Made by a program: the position numbers and the translations under genes | In this document: one piece after another, positions 32,108 to 41,986 of the stretch | Layout: every line of letters begins with the position of its first letter | Position numbering within the stretch: the stretch's first letter is position 1 | Notes under the pieces: model-generated | The model's database searches: none | Seen by the model: the letters and a program-made list of their open reading frames with translations, nothing else | What the model was told of the DNA's origin: nothing | DNA from: Mesostigma viride | Taxonomy: Eukaryota > Streptophyta > Mesostigmatophyceae > Mesostigmatales > Mesostigmataceae | Length of the DNA stretch: 64,000 nucleotides | Reading direction: 5' to 3' | NCBI GenBank assembly: GCA_009746045.1 | Contig: RPFO01000296.1 | Span: forward strand, 2,703,677-2,767,676

Positions 32108-33465
32108 TGGGTGGGTGGGTGGGTGGGTGGGTGGGTGGGTGGGTGGGTGGGTGGGTGGGTGGGTGGGTGGGTGGGTGGGTGGGTGGGTGGGTGGGTGGGT
32201 GGGTGGGTGGGTGGGTGGGTGGGTGGGTGGGTGGGTGGGTGGGTGGGTGGGTGGGTGGGTGGGTGGGTGGGTGGGTGGGTGGGTGGGTGGGTGGGTGGGT
32301 GGGTGGGTGGGTGGGTGGGTGGGTGGGTGGGTGGGTGGGTGGGTGTGGGTGGGTGGGTGGGTGGGTGGGTGGGTGGGTGGGTGGGTGGGTGGGTGGGTGG
32401 GTGGGTGCGTGGGCAAGCAAGCAAGTAAGTGGGTGGGTGGGTGGGTGGGTGGGTGGGTGGGTGGGTGGGTGGGTGGGTGGGTGGGTGGGTGGGTGGGTGG
32501 GTGGGTGGGTGGGTGGGTGGGTGGGTGGGTGGGTGGGTGGGTGGGTGGGTGGGTGGGTGGGTGGGTGGGTGGGTGGGTGGGTGGGTGGGTGGGTGGGTGG
32601 GTGGGTGGGTGGGTGGGTGGGAGTGTGGGTGGGTGGGTGGGTGGGTGGGTGGGTGGGTGGGTGGGTGGGTGCGTGGGCAAGCAAGCAAGTAAGTGGGTGG
32701 GTGGGTGGGTGGGTGGGTGGGTGGGTGGGTGGGTGGGTGGGTGGGTGGGTGGGTGGGTGGGTGGGTGGGTGGGTGGGTGGGTGGGGGGGGGTGGGTGGTG
32801 GGTGGGTGGGTGGGTGGGTGGGTGGGTGGGTGGGTGGGTGGGTGGGTGGGTGGGTGGGTGGGTGGGTGGTGGGTGGGTGGGTGGGTGGGTGGGAGTGTGG
32901 GTGGGTGGGTGGGTGGGTGGGTGGGTGGGTGGGTGGGTGGGTGGGTGCGTGGGCAAGCAAGCAAGTAAGTGGGTGGGTGGGTGGGTGGGTGGGTGGGTGG
33001 GTGGGTGGGTGGGTGGGTGGGTGGGTGGGTGGGTGGGTGGGTGGGTGGGTGGGTAGGTGGGTGGGTGGGTGGGTGGGTGGGTGGGTGGGTGGGTGGGTGG
33101 GTGGGTGGGTGGGTGGTTTGGTGGGTGGGTGGGTGGGTGCGTGGGCAAGCAAGTAAGTGGGTGGGTGGGTGGGTGGGTGGGTGGGTGGGTGGGTGGGTGG
33201 GTGGGTGGGTGGGTGGGTGGGTGCGTGGGCAAGCAAGTAAGTGGGTGGGTGGTTTGGTGGTTTGGTGGGTGGGTGCGTGGGCAACCAAGTGGGTGGGTGG
33301 GTGGGTGGGTGGGTGGGTGGGTGGGTGGGTGGGTGGGTGGGTGGGTGGGTGGGTGGGTGGGTGGGTGGGTGGGTGGGTGGGTGGGTGGGTGGGTGGGTGG
33401 GTGGGTGGGTGGGTGGGTGGGTGGGTGGGTGGGTGGGCGCGTGGGTGGGTGGGTGGGTGGGTGGG
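32108..33465 (+). repeat. (GGGT)n tract with recurrent spacers, 1.36 kb
   Basis: Hundreds of GGGT copies broken by a spacer GCGTGGGCAAGCAAGCAAGT (or a shorter form) near 32407, 32671, 32947, 33139, 33223 and 33273. The first intervals are about 264 and 276 bp, a higher-order repeat. The G-rich strand is the plus strand, so G-quadruplexes are expected. Long Gly-Trp-Val and Thr-His-Pro reading frames are by-products of the repeat. Confidence 0.98.
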
Positions 33466-34139
33466 ACGAGTACACTAGTGGTAACTGCCGGAATTGTTGT
33501 GCGGCATATGCGGCCGTGCCAGATTACATGTATCTTGCTACTCTATGGTATGACAAGCTAGGTTTGTGACCTACATTGACGGTAATTCCATTTGAGATAC
33601 AGAGAGGAACCCGCAGCAGTGATGCTCACAATATAAACTCCTGGCCGCTGTGAACAAACGCACTGATCACGCGACATCCTTCGAAGCATGTAGCCATCTA
33701 GGTCCAGATGTAACCGTACGCCTCGTAGTTCTGTCTGAAACGTACACTGCCATCCATTTCCAAATCCATCTCATCTTCATGGTCCCGAAATTGACTCGGT
33801 AATGCGGCAATTGAAAAGGCAGGCTTCAATTTTCACGCGTCCGGATCCACACAATTTCATGCGTCATATGCTGGTCGTCTCGTGCATGGAAAGCGCATGG
33901 TTGTGTGGCAGAATGGATGCATGGAGCTGCTCGACATTATCGCTTCCTTAAAAAGTGGGTGGGTGTTATTCGAAGCAGCAGGGCCGAAGGAAAATGCATC
34001 GACGTACTAGTCCTCACGTCAGTAATTAGGCGGTCAGTTTATTCCCACCCGACAGAGTTATCACAATATGAAATAACTATTAATGCCTAATACCGTCTGA
34101 CTTGATATACGATAGCCAGTCTGTATTCCCACGCCGCTA
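33466..34139. other. Noncoding, no gene recognised
   Basis: About 670 bp between the GGGT tract and the reverse 42-bp array. Nothing supported. Confidence 0.4.
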
Positions 34140-34330
34140 TCTGATGAGAAAGATAATCCCTTCGTTGTCTAACGGGGGTGAGAAAGATATTAGTTCCCAT
34201 CCCGTCGTTGTCTCACGGGGTGAGAAAAAGATTAGTTCCCATCCCGTCCTTGTCTCACGTCGTGAGAAAACGATGAGTTCCCGTCCTGTCGTTGTCTCAC
34301 GTCGTGAGAAAGATATTAGTTCCCATCCAA
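34140..34330 (-). repeat. 42-bp tandem array, reverse arm
   Basis: About 5 units of the 28697-29222 repeat in inverse orientation (GAGAAAGATATTAGTTCCCA then TCCCGTCGTTGTCTCACGGG). Confidence 0.85.
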
Positions 34331-35361
34331 TCGTCCCGGCACAGGACTGCCCTCCCGTTCGGTCGTTCCTCCCCGCGCCCACAGCGCGGGCTGCTGCCGC
34401 CAGTCACGCGCCAGTCGCCTTCAGCGCCAAAAAGAAGCAGCTCGCCACTCTGCTCGCCAAGTGCCCCGCAGAGGCGGTGGGGGCAGTCGAGCAGGTCTTC
34501 GGTGCCGAGGACTGGGTGACGGACGCCAGCTCGTGGAGCTCGAGCCAGCTGAAGTCTGTCGTGCAGTTGCTGGCCGATCACGTTGATGTTGGCGACGTGT
34601 TGGACGCACGTGACCCAAACGGAACGTTGGTGGCAAAACTGCTGGCCGTGGCAGATCTCGCGGCGGACGAGGAGGAGGATCAGGCGCTGCCACCAACGAC
34701 ACCTGCGCAGCGAAAAATGGCCAAGCCGAAAGGCGCGGCCAAGGTTTCGGCAGGTGGGGGGGCTGTCGGAAAGGAAATGAGGGCGAGGTTGGCGACATTC
34801 GTTGGGGCACCTCCGGAAACCGAAAATCAGGACGACGAGGAGGACGAGGAGGGGGAGGTCGCAGCCGAGAAATTCATGCAAGGTTTGAAGGCAGCGCTGG
34901 GAGGAATGGAGGGGGCGGGAAGCCACTTCAAGGCCTCGAAAGGGGTGGCGCTGCCAAGCCGAGCCAAGAGCGTGAAATATCGGGTTTCGGAGCGGGTGCT
35001 GCCGGGGGTGTTGGAGGACGCCAGCGACAATGGGATGGGAATCCGGTCGTGGGTCATGACGGTAAAGCCTGGAAATTGGCGGAACATGGAGAACAGGAAA
35101 ATTGTCATGAACATTGCATTGGCCATGGACACCCTTCTCAAGGAGCTGGGCTCAGCAGCCGGGGAGCTTGTGGGCATGGAGTACCTAATGAGGGTGGTGG
35201 CGGCCTTGCTGCAGGTGGAAGGGCAAGGAGGGGGGGGTGGAAGGTGGCCAGCCACCTCCTGCCATTGGGGGAGGAGGCTGCACTGTCAGCCACCCCGGCT
35301 GTCAAGGCAGCTCTCCAAACTGCCATCCTCTTGGACAAGCTCAGCAAGGCTCAACAAGTAG
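34331..35361 (+). CDS. YR retrotransposon gag-like protein
   Basis: About 340 aa in an open frame entered from the inserted element; the native N-terminus is displaced. It has an Ala-rich start and a helical segment (KKKQLATLLAKCPAEAVGAV, SSWSSSQLKSVVQLLADHV). An acidic stretch (NQDDEEDEEGEV) follows, then a C-terminal part VKYRVSERVLPGVLED … VMTVKPGNWRNMENRKIVM. No zinc knuckle is seen. Position before RT and low family conservation suggest gag. It overlaps pol by about 120 bp in another frame. Confidence 0.6.
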
Positions 35362-38300
35362 GGAAATAGAATCCCAGCGGGACCGCTCCCTTTTCCCGCT
35401 GCCATACCCACTTAGGCCAGCGTACACCGCGTGGGGCAGGGTGAGATCGGCACGCCGGCGACAGCGTGCCACGCGCCGCCACCGCGAGTACACACTGCAA
35501 TGCAAGGTAGTGCGTTGGCTTAATTGGCTGTGGGGAGGGGGGCAAGACCCTCCTCCTAACCCTAGAGGGGCGTGCTCTAAGGGGAGGGAGGAGGCCCTTG
35601 CGAGGGTCAAGAGGCACTGCACCTGGCACAGTCGCCGCGTAGGGGGCGTTGCGACAGGCCAGGAGCAAGAAGGTGCTGATGCAATATATGGGAAGCAGAA
35701 TAAGTATGAACAACTGCGCGCGGACGCGGTGAGTCTACCAAAGGCGGAGGTGGCGGGGAAGGCACGGCTGCTCGACCTGTTGGCTATGCGGCCGAGCTGG
35801 CGGGAGATATATGCCAGCGAAGAGAACTGCATCAAGCCAGCGGTCGTGGCGAGCGCAAAGTATTGGAATGTGCCCAAGCCCAGCCGGGGATGCTCCATGG
35901 CTGAATGGGGCAAGCTCATGAGCCGGGCAGCGGGCGTGGGCATGGTGGCGTTCCGGGAGAGGCGGCCCAAGTGGGTGGATGGCTGCTTTGGAGTGGCCAA
36001 GGGGGTGGGTGAGCTTCGGTTCATCGTCAACAGGAAGCTGGGCAACCTGCTGTGGGTGGACCCCCCCAAGATCCTGCTACCCCACCTGGGCATCCTCGTG
36101 GAGGTCTACATCAAAGGCTGGTGCTACTGCGCCAAGAGCGACCTCGTGTCATACTACTATTCCATCGAGGTGCCCGAGTGGTGGTGGGACTACCAAGGGC
36201 TTCCTAGTGTGTGGTCGACTAGCGTAGGTCTGGCAGGGCCCAGGCGGAAGGTGTGGCCCGTGCTCAAGGTGCTGGCCATGGGACATTCCCATGCGGTGGC
36301 GCTGGGGGAGGCCATCCATGAGATGGTGCTCTACATGACCGGTGCCCTGGATCCGAGGCGCCAGGTCAACTACCTCTCAAGCGCAGGTGAGCTCACCTTG
36401 GTGCGCGACGAGTGTGGCCAGCCACTGCGCTTGGCCATCGAGTACAAGGAGGAGCGCGCCGGGGAGCTTCAGATTGACCTGGAAAACCCCCCTGCCCCCA
36501 TGCTGTCCATCACTATTGATGACTTGGTGGCCAGCAACGGGCGGACCTGCGAGGCGGTGAACCAGCTCATCACGCGCGCTATTGAGGAAGGCTACCTCCC
36601 TAACAACCTTGTGCCGTCTAAGGAGAAGACTAAGATGGCGAGCCTGGAAGGGGACGAGCTAGAAGCCCTAGGGGTGGTGCACCGACGGAACGGCGTGCTG
36701 GAACCAACGGTCAAGCAGCTCAACCTTGTGATCGCCCACACGCAGGCTATACTCACTCGAGGCCGAGCTACGGCCGAGGGGCTGGCTGCCGTCTTGGGGC
36801 GGTGGTTGTGGCTGCAGATGTTAAGCCGCAGCTGCTTGTCCATTTGGCAGCAATGTTTCAAATTCATCAGCCTGCAAGGGTGGGGGCAGCGATCCTGGGT
36901 GCTGTGGGCCGGGGTGCGGGAGGAGTTAGAGTGTGCCCTGGCCTTGGCTCCCATGCTAAGGGTTGACCGAAGCGCACCTTTGGCCCGTGAGGTGGTTGCA
37001 TCTGACGCGTCCACCTACGGGCAAGGTGTCGTGTACGCAACCATGGAGCCGGGCGATGTGACGGAGCTGGCGAGGGCACGAGAGGTGCGGGGGTACCCGA
37101 CTTTGCTCATACCAAGTGAGGTGGCCTACGCTGGCCCTAGGCCACTGAGCGCGCGGGCGCAACAAGCAATCACTAGCCAGCAATGGCGGGTTGGGGTCCG
37201 GAGTCGTTGGCGGGATCCGGGGATGCACATCAACGAGAAGGAGGTGCGGGCTGCAGTGAAGGGCGTGGAGAGGAGTGCGCGCAGCTTGGCAAACCGAGGC
37301 AAGCGGGTGGTGAGGTTGGTGGACTCCACCGCGGCGTTGGGCTGCTTGGCTAAGGGGCGGTCCTCATCCCACAAGCTCAACAAGCAGTGCCGCCGCTTGT
37401 GCGCGCTGACCCTCGCCACGGGGAGTCGTTCCCAGTGGGTGTGGACGCCGAGTGCACTTCAACCAGCCGATGGCGTTTCTCGCGGCCAATCCATGGCGAC
37501 TTTCTTGGCAGGCTGGGTGCGCGACCTGACCGCGGAAGGCATCCATCCTAACCCGGGGCCCCCTGCACCTGTTAGCTACCTTCCATTGCTAGAGGGGAAA
37601 GTAAAGCCGGCTACTTTGCTGGCCTACCGTCGTGGTCTTGATTCCCTCTTGACTTGGTGGGAGGCTGGTGGGCGGGCGGACGGGTCATCGTCACGAGCTG
37701 ACACCCTTGAGGAGACATTTTGTGCGTATGTCGCCTGGGCTCATTTTCGGGGGTACAGCCGCCAAGTGTGTGTCAATGCCTTGATGGGGTTGCAACTTTA
37801 TTATCCCGGTATGGTGAAGCGGTGGGACTTGGCCCGTGGCGTCCTCGCTGGGTGGAAAACACTTGTGCCCCCCCGTGCCCCTCCTCCCATTCCATGGGAG
37901 GCGGCGTTTGCACTTGCCAGCACGATGGTCATGCAAGGTCAGCGCCTTGCGGGCCTGCTGGTTGTCATCGTGTTCCGCCATTACCTGCGAATCTCGGAGG
38001 CGCTGAACCTCCGTGTTGGCCATGTGCGCCTCCAGCCTGACGTTCGGCTTGGGCCGGCTCAACGGGGCGCCCTACTGCTGAGGTCTACCAAGACCTCTAA
38101 GGGCAAGACTCAGTCAGTGGTGGTAGAAGATGTGATGTCTGAAACCATCCTCCGTCACTGCATCGCGGGTAAGCACGCTTGGGAGGCCGTGTTCCCTTTC
38201 ACCTACCCGCAATTCCGGCGCATTTGGCAGGCTGCGAGTCAGGCCTTGGGGGTCGCCCAGATTTTCACCATTCACGGGCTGCGGCATGGAGGTGCCACTC

Positions 38301-38491
38301 ACGATTTCCTCGCGGGTCGCAGCATGGGGGACATCCAGGGCCGGGGGCGCTGGCTTAGCAGCTCCACGGTTGCCCATTATGTGGGCTTGCACCGCAGTTT
38401 GGAGGTGCAGCTGCCTGAGGTTATTCTTCGGGCCATGGCCGCCTGCCCCCCTCGGGCCTGGCGGGCTATTTTGAAATTGCCCTCCACCTAA
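35237..38491 (+). CDS. YR retrotransposon pol: RT, RNase H, tyrosine recombinase
   Basis: One uninterrupted frame of 1084 codons. RT (about residues 175-480): FRERRPKWVDGCFGVAKGVG, KSDLVSYYYSIEVPE, and catalytic ITIDDLVASN in the YxDD position. RNase H (about 575-760): VVASDASTYGQGVVYAT, NEKEVRAAVKGV, VDSTAALGCLAKG, TPSALQPADGVSRG. Tyrosine recombinase (about 790-1070): HYLRISEALNLRVGHV (catalytic Arg), HGLRHGGATHDFLAG (H-x-x-R), GRWLSSSTVAHYVGLHR (nucleophile Tyr). There is no methyltransferase-like domain, favouring PAT/Ngaro over DIRS. No early ATG exists (the first in frame is about residue 184), so frameshift or reinitiation from gag is likely. Confidence 0.9.
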   Translation: MEGGQPPPAIGGGGCTVSHPGCQGSSPNCHPLGQAQQGSTSREIESQRDRSLFPLPYPLRPAYTAWGRVRSARRRQRATRRHREYTLQCKVVRWLNWLWGGGQDPPPNPRGACSKGREEALARVKRHCTWHSRRVGGVATGQEQEGADAIYGKQNKYEQLRADAVSLPKAEVAGKARLLDLLAMRPSWREIYASEENCIKPAVVASAKYWNVPKPSRGCSMAEWGKLMSRAAGVGMVAFRERRPKWVDGCFGVAKGVGELRFIVNRKLGNLLWVDPPKILLPHLGILVEVYIKGWCYCAKSDLVSYYYSIEVPEWWWDYQGLPSVWSTSVGLAGPRRKVWPVLKVLAMGHSHAVALGEAIHEMVLYMTGALDPRRQVNYLSSAGELTLVRDECGQPLRLAIEYKEERAGELQIDLENPPAPMLSITIDDLVASNGRTCEAVNQLITRAIEEGYLPNNLVPSKEKTKMASLEGDELEALGVVHRRNGVLEPTVKQLNLVIAHTQAILTRGRATAEGLAAVLGRWLWLQMLSRSCLSIWQQCFKFISLQGWGQRSWVLWAGVREELECALALAPMLRVDRSAPLAREVVASDASTYGQGVVYATMEPGDVTELARAREVRGYPTLLIPSEVAYAGPRPLSARAQQAITSQQWRVGVRSRWRDPGMHINEKEVRAAVKGVERSARSLANRGKRVVRLVDSTAALGCLAKGRSSSHKLNKQCRRLCALTLATGSRSQWVWTPSALQPADGVSRGQSMATFLAGWVRDLTAEGIHPNPGPPAPVSYLPLLEGKVKPATLLAYRRGLDSLLTWWEAGGRADGSSSRADTLEETFCAYVAWAHFRGYSRQVCVNALMGLQLYYPGMVKRWDLARGVLAGWKTLVPPRAPPPIPWEAAFALASTMVMQGQRLAGLLVVIVFRHYLRISEALNLRVGHVRLQPDVRLGPAQRGALLLRSTKTSKGKTQSVVVEDVMSETILRHCIAGKHAWEAVFPFTYPQFRRIWQAASQALGVAQIFTIHGLRHGGATHDFLAGRSMGDIQGRGRWLSSSTVAHYVGLHRSLEVQLPEVILRAMAACPPRAWRAILKLPST

Positions 38492-38563
38492 TTTGGTTGT
38501 TCATTTCTCTGTCATTATGCTAGGTTCTTTGCCCCTGGCATGGATCGCCAGGGAGGGATATAA

Positions 38564-38658
38564 GGGTAAGGCTAGCCTTTGCCAAGCAATAAGTGTTCCC
38601 ATGAGCATCGGCGGCCGGGATGTGGCCTGCCTTTTGTATGTGCTCCACTCATTGTTTT
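38564..38658 (+). repeat. YR element repeat B1
   Basis: 95 bp, the same as B2. It is followed by AATAAAGAG and then A2. Poly(A) signalling here is plausible. Confidence 0.9.
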
Positions 38659-38698
38659 AATAAAGAGTCTGGTTACCCTGGAGTTCCACGGTTAATAG

Positions 38699-39132
38699 AA
38701 TCGTGGTTCTCTGAACATAGTTTCTTTATAGTGAGATGGAAGGGTAGCCGCTATAGCTAGGTTATTGGGTTCACGTGACAACCTTTTGAGGCCGGTGCGG
38801 CCTGATCCGGATCAGTCGTGGCCAAAGCTTTGGCCAGTTTTTTCTTGGCCAGGTGGCAGGAGCTACGTTGAGATATAAACCTGCCACTGTCTAGGTTTCT
38901 TGGCTCATGGCGTAGTGATTAACTAGATCTAGATTCTTTCTCTCACGCAATATGTGACCTAATAGCCCCGGCAGCCTTACGTAAGCTGCCGGCAATTAGA
39001 ACGCCACATGGCGTCATTTGTTCAGACGCAACATTTGCGTGGCGAAAAAATGCCGTCCGGGCCAAGGCCGCATGACACGCAAAAAAGGACAAAAACAAAC
39101 CCACCTAGCTAAGGTCGGCCTCTTTTCTTTTC
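38699..39132 (+). repeat. YR element repeat A2
   Basis: 434-bp copy of A1. Confidence 0.95.
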
Positions 39133-39157
39133 CCGCCCACCCTCCCTGCGTGTTTGG

Positions 39158-39252
39158 GGGTAAGGCTAGCCTTTGCCAAGCAATAAGTGTTCCCATGAGC
39201 ATCGGCGGCCGGGATGTGGCCTGCCTTTTGTATGTGCTCCACTCATTGTTTT
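39158..39252 (+). repeat. YR element repeat B2 (right end)
   Basis: 95-bp copy of B1. The roughly 40 bases that follow B1 before A2 are missing here, and the sequence passes at GATCTTTTGCC into the sequence paralogous to 27466. Confidence 0.9.
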
Positions 39253-39295
39253 GATCTTTTGCCACAACGTGGATGGTAGGCTGACTAAAATTGTG

Positions 39296-41055
39296 CTGCT
39301 ACGTATCAATACATGTGGGGGGGTGATGCTACGTATCAATACACGTGGGGGGGTGCTGCTACGTATCAATACATGTGGGGGGGTGCTGCTACGTATCAAT
39401 ACATGTGGGGGGGTGCTGCTACATATCAATACATGTGGGGGGGTGCTGCTACGTATCAATACATGTGGGGCGGTGCTGCTACGTATCAATACATGTGGGG
39501 GGGTGCTGCTACGTATCAATACATGTGGGGGGTGCTGCTACGTATCAATACATGTGGGGGGGTGCTGCTACATATCAATACACGTGGGGGGGGGATGCTA
39601 CGTATCAATACATGTGGGGGGGGGATGCTACGTATCAATACATGTGGGGGGGTGCTGCTACGTATCAATACATGTGGGGGGGTGCTGCTACGTATCAATA
39701 CATGTGGGGGGGGGCTGCTACGTATCAATACATGTGGGGGGGTGCTGCTACGTATCAATACATGTGGGGGGGTGCTGCTACGTATCAATACATGTGGGGG
39801 GTGCTGCTACGTATCAATACATGTGGGGGGGTGCTGCTACGTATCAATACATGTGGGGGGGGCTGCTACGTATCAATACATGTGGGGCGGTGCTGCTACG
39901 TATCAATACATGTGGGGGGTGCTGCTACGTATCAATACATGTGGGGGGGTGCTGCTACGTATCAATACATGTGGGGGGTGCTGCTACGTATCAATACATG
40001 TGGGGGGTGCTGCTACGTATCAATACATGTGGGGGGGGATGCTACATATCAATACATGTGGGGGGGTGCTGCTACGTATCAATACATGTGGGGGGGGATG
40101 CTACGTATTAATACATGTGGGGGGTGCTGCTACGTATCAATACATGTGGGGGGGGATGCTACGTATTAATACATGTGGGGGGGTGCTGCTACGTATCAAT
40201 ACATGTGGGGGGGGATGCTACGTATCAATACATGTGGGGGGTGCTGCTACGTATCAATACATGTGGGGGGGTGATGCTACGTATCAATACATGTGGGGGG
40301 GTGCTGCTACGTATCAATACATGTGGGGGGGTGCTGCTACGTATCAATACATGTGGGGGGGGCTGCTACGTATCAATACATGTGGGGCGGTGCTGCTACG
40401 TATCAATACATGTGTGGGGGTGCTGCTACGTATCAATACACGTGGGGGGTGCTGCTACGTATCAATACATGTGGGGGGGTGCTGCTACGTATCAATACAT
40501 GTGGGGGGTGCTGCTACGTATCAATACATGTGGGGGGGTGCTGCTACGTATCAATACATGTGGGGGGGGATGCTACGTATTAATACATGTGGGGGGGTGA
40601 TGCTACGTATCAATACATGTGGGGGGGGGATGCTACGTATTAATACATGTGGGGGGTGATGCTACGTATCAATACATGTGGGGGGTGCTGCTACGTATCA
40701 ATACATGTGGGGGGTGCTGCTACGTATCAATACATGTGGGGGGGTGCTGCTACGTATCAATACATGTGGGGGGGTGCTGCTACGTATCAATACACGTGGG
40801 GGGGTGCTGCTACGTATCAATACATGTGGGGGGGTGCTGCTACATATCAATACATGTGGGGGGGGGCTGCTACGTATCAATACATGTGGGGGGGGGATGC
40901 TACGTATTAATACATGTGGGGGGTGATGCTACGTATCAATACATGTGGGGGGGGGATGCTACGTATTAATACATGTGGGGGGGTGATGCTACGTATCAAT
41001 ACATGTGGGGGGGGGATGCTACGTATCAATACATGTGGGGGGGTGATGCTACGTA
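39296..41055 (+). repeat. 30-bp minisatellite with a G run
   Basis: About 58 copies of GCTACGTATCAATACATGTG followed by GGGGGGTGCT. It varies mainly in G-run length (5-8) and in TGCTGCT/GATGCT. Each unit holds the palindrome TACGTA. The open frames through it are by-products. Confidence 0.95.
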
Positions 41056-41905
41056 TCATTTATTTATTCATGCCATCACCTTCCCACATTTAATGATTAA
41101 TGCCAGCACCCCCCAACATTCATTTATTCATGCCCTCACACCCCCACATTCTTTTATTCATGGCAGCACCCCCCACATTTATTTATTCATGCCATCACCC
41201 CCCCACATTTAATGATTAATGCCAGCACCCCCAACATTCATTTATTCATGCCATCACACCCCCACATTCTTTTATTCATGGCAGCACCCCCCACATTTAT
41301 TTATTCATGCCATCACCCCCCCACATTTAATGATTAATGCCAGCACCCCCCAACATTCATTTATTCATGCCATCACACCCCCACATTCTTTTATTCATGG
41401 CAGCACCCCCCACATTTATTTATTCATGCCATCACCCCCCACATTTAATTATTAATGCCAGCACCCCCCAACATTCATTTATTCATGCCATCACACCCCC
41501 ACATTCTTTTATTCATGGCAGCACCCCCCACATTTATTTATTCATGCCAGCAACCCCCCACATTTAATTATTAATGCCAGCACCCCCCAACATTCATTTA
41601 TTCATGCCCTCACACCCCCACATTCTTTTATTCATGGCAGCACCCCCCCACATTTATTTATTCATGCCATCACCCCCCCACATTTAATTATTAATGCCAG
41701 CACCCCCCAACATTCATTTATTCATGCCATCACACCCCCACATTCTTTTATTCATGGCAGCACCCCCCCACATTTCTTTATTCATGCCATCACCCCCCAC
41801 ATTTAATTATTAATGCCAGCACCCCCCCACATGCATTTATACATAGCATCCCCCCACACATGTATTTAAACGTAGCTTCCCCCCCCACATGTATTTATAC
41901 GTGGT
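41056..41905 (-). repeat. Inverse-oriented relative of the 30-bp minisatellite
   Basis: Units of about 119 bp made of four roughly 30-bp subunits (ATTTATTCATGCCATCACCC then CCCACATT). Each resembles the reverse complement of the forward unit. The last units (41830-41905) are nearly exact reverse complements (CCCACATGTATTTATACGTGG). Strand polarity of the array flips near 41056. Confidence 0.85.
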
Positions 41906-41986
41906 CGTAAGGGTCTCGCTGCGGGTAGACCCTCGGAATTTTGTCTTTGTATTGACGTAAGGGTCTCGCTGCAGCGAGACCCCAAG

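Larger units (their letters stand above)
28695..34330. mobile_element. 5.6-kb insertion bounded by inverted tandem arrays
   Basis: The left boundary is an array of a roughly 42-bp unit (GATGGGAACTAATATCTTTC then CACCCCGTGAGACAACGACGG), about 12 copies at 28697-29222. The right boundary has about 5 copies of the same unit in the opposite orientation at 34140-34330. The interior is noncoding and contains two simple-sequence expansions. It separates A1/gag start from the rest of gag of the YR element. No transposase and no clear target duplication. Treat as a putative non-autonomous element or a rearranged satellite. Confidence 0.6.
28020..39252 (+). mobile_element. PAT/Ngaro-like tyrosine-recombinase retrotransposon
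   Basis: Split direct repeats in the order A1 (28020-28454), ORFs, B1 (38564-38658), A2 (38699-39132), B2 (39158-39252). A1 and A2 differ by one base; B1 and B2 are identical by eye. This layout is diagnostic of the PAT/Ngaro/TOC group, which integrates a DNA circle by a tyrosine recombinase without target duplication. It encodes gag and RT-RNase H-YR. A paralogous empty site in the window (27415-27510) matches the sequence on either side (28019/39253). A 5.6-kb element is inserted between A1 and gag. Confidence 0.9.

Noticed and set aside
32108-33465. Telomere or interstitial telomeric repeat
   Set aside because: GGGT/GGAT tetramers are not a known green-lineage telomere unit (TTTAGGG or TTTTAGGG), and the tract lies deep inside a transposon nest.
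31826-33569. Long Gly-Trp-Val and Thr-His-Pro reading frames
   Set aside because: They come from the (GGAT)n/(GGGT)n tract in every frame and show no non-repeat conserved part.
39173-41567. Cys-rich repeat frames in the 30-bp array
   Set aside because: A 30-bp period preserves frames; changes in G-run length shift them at random, so no coding constraint is seen.
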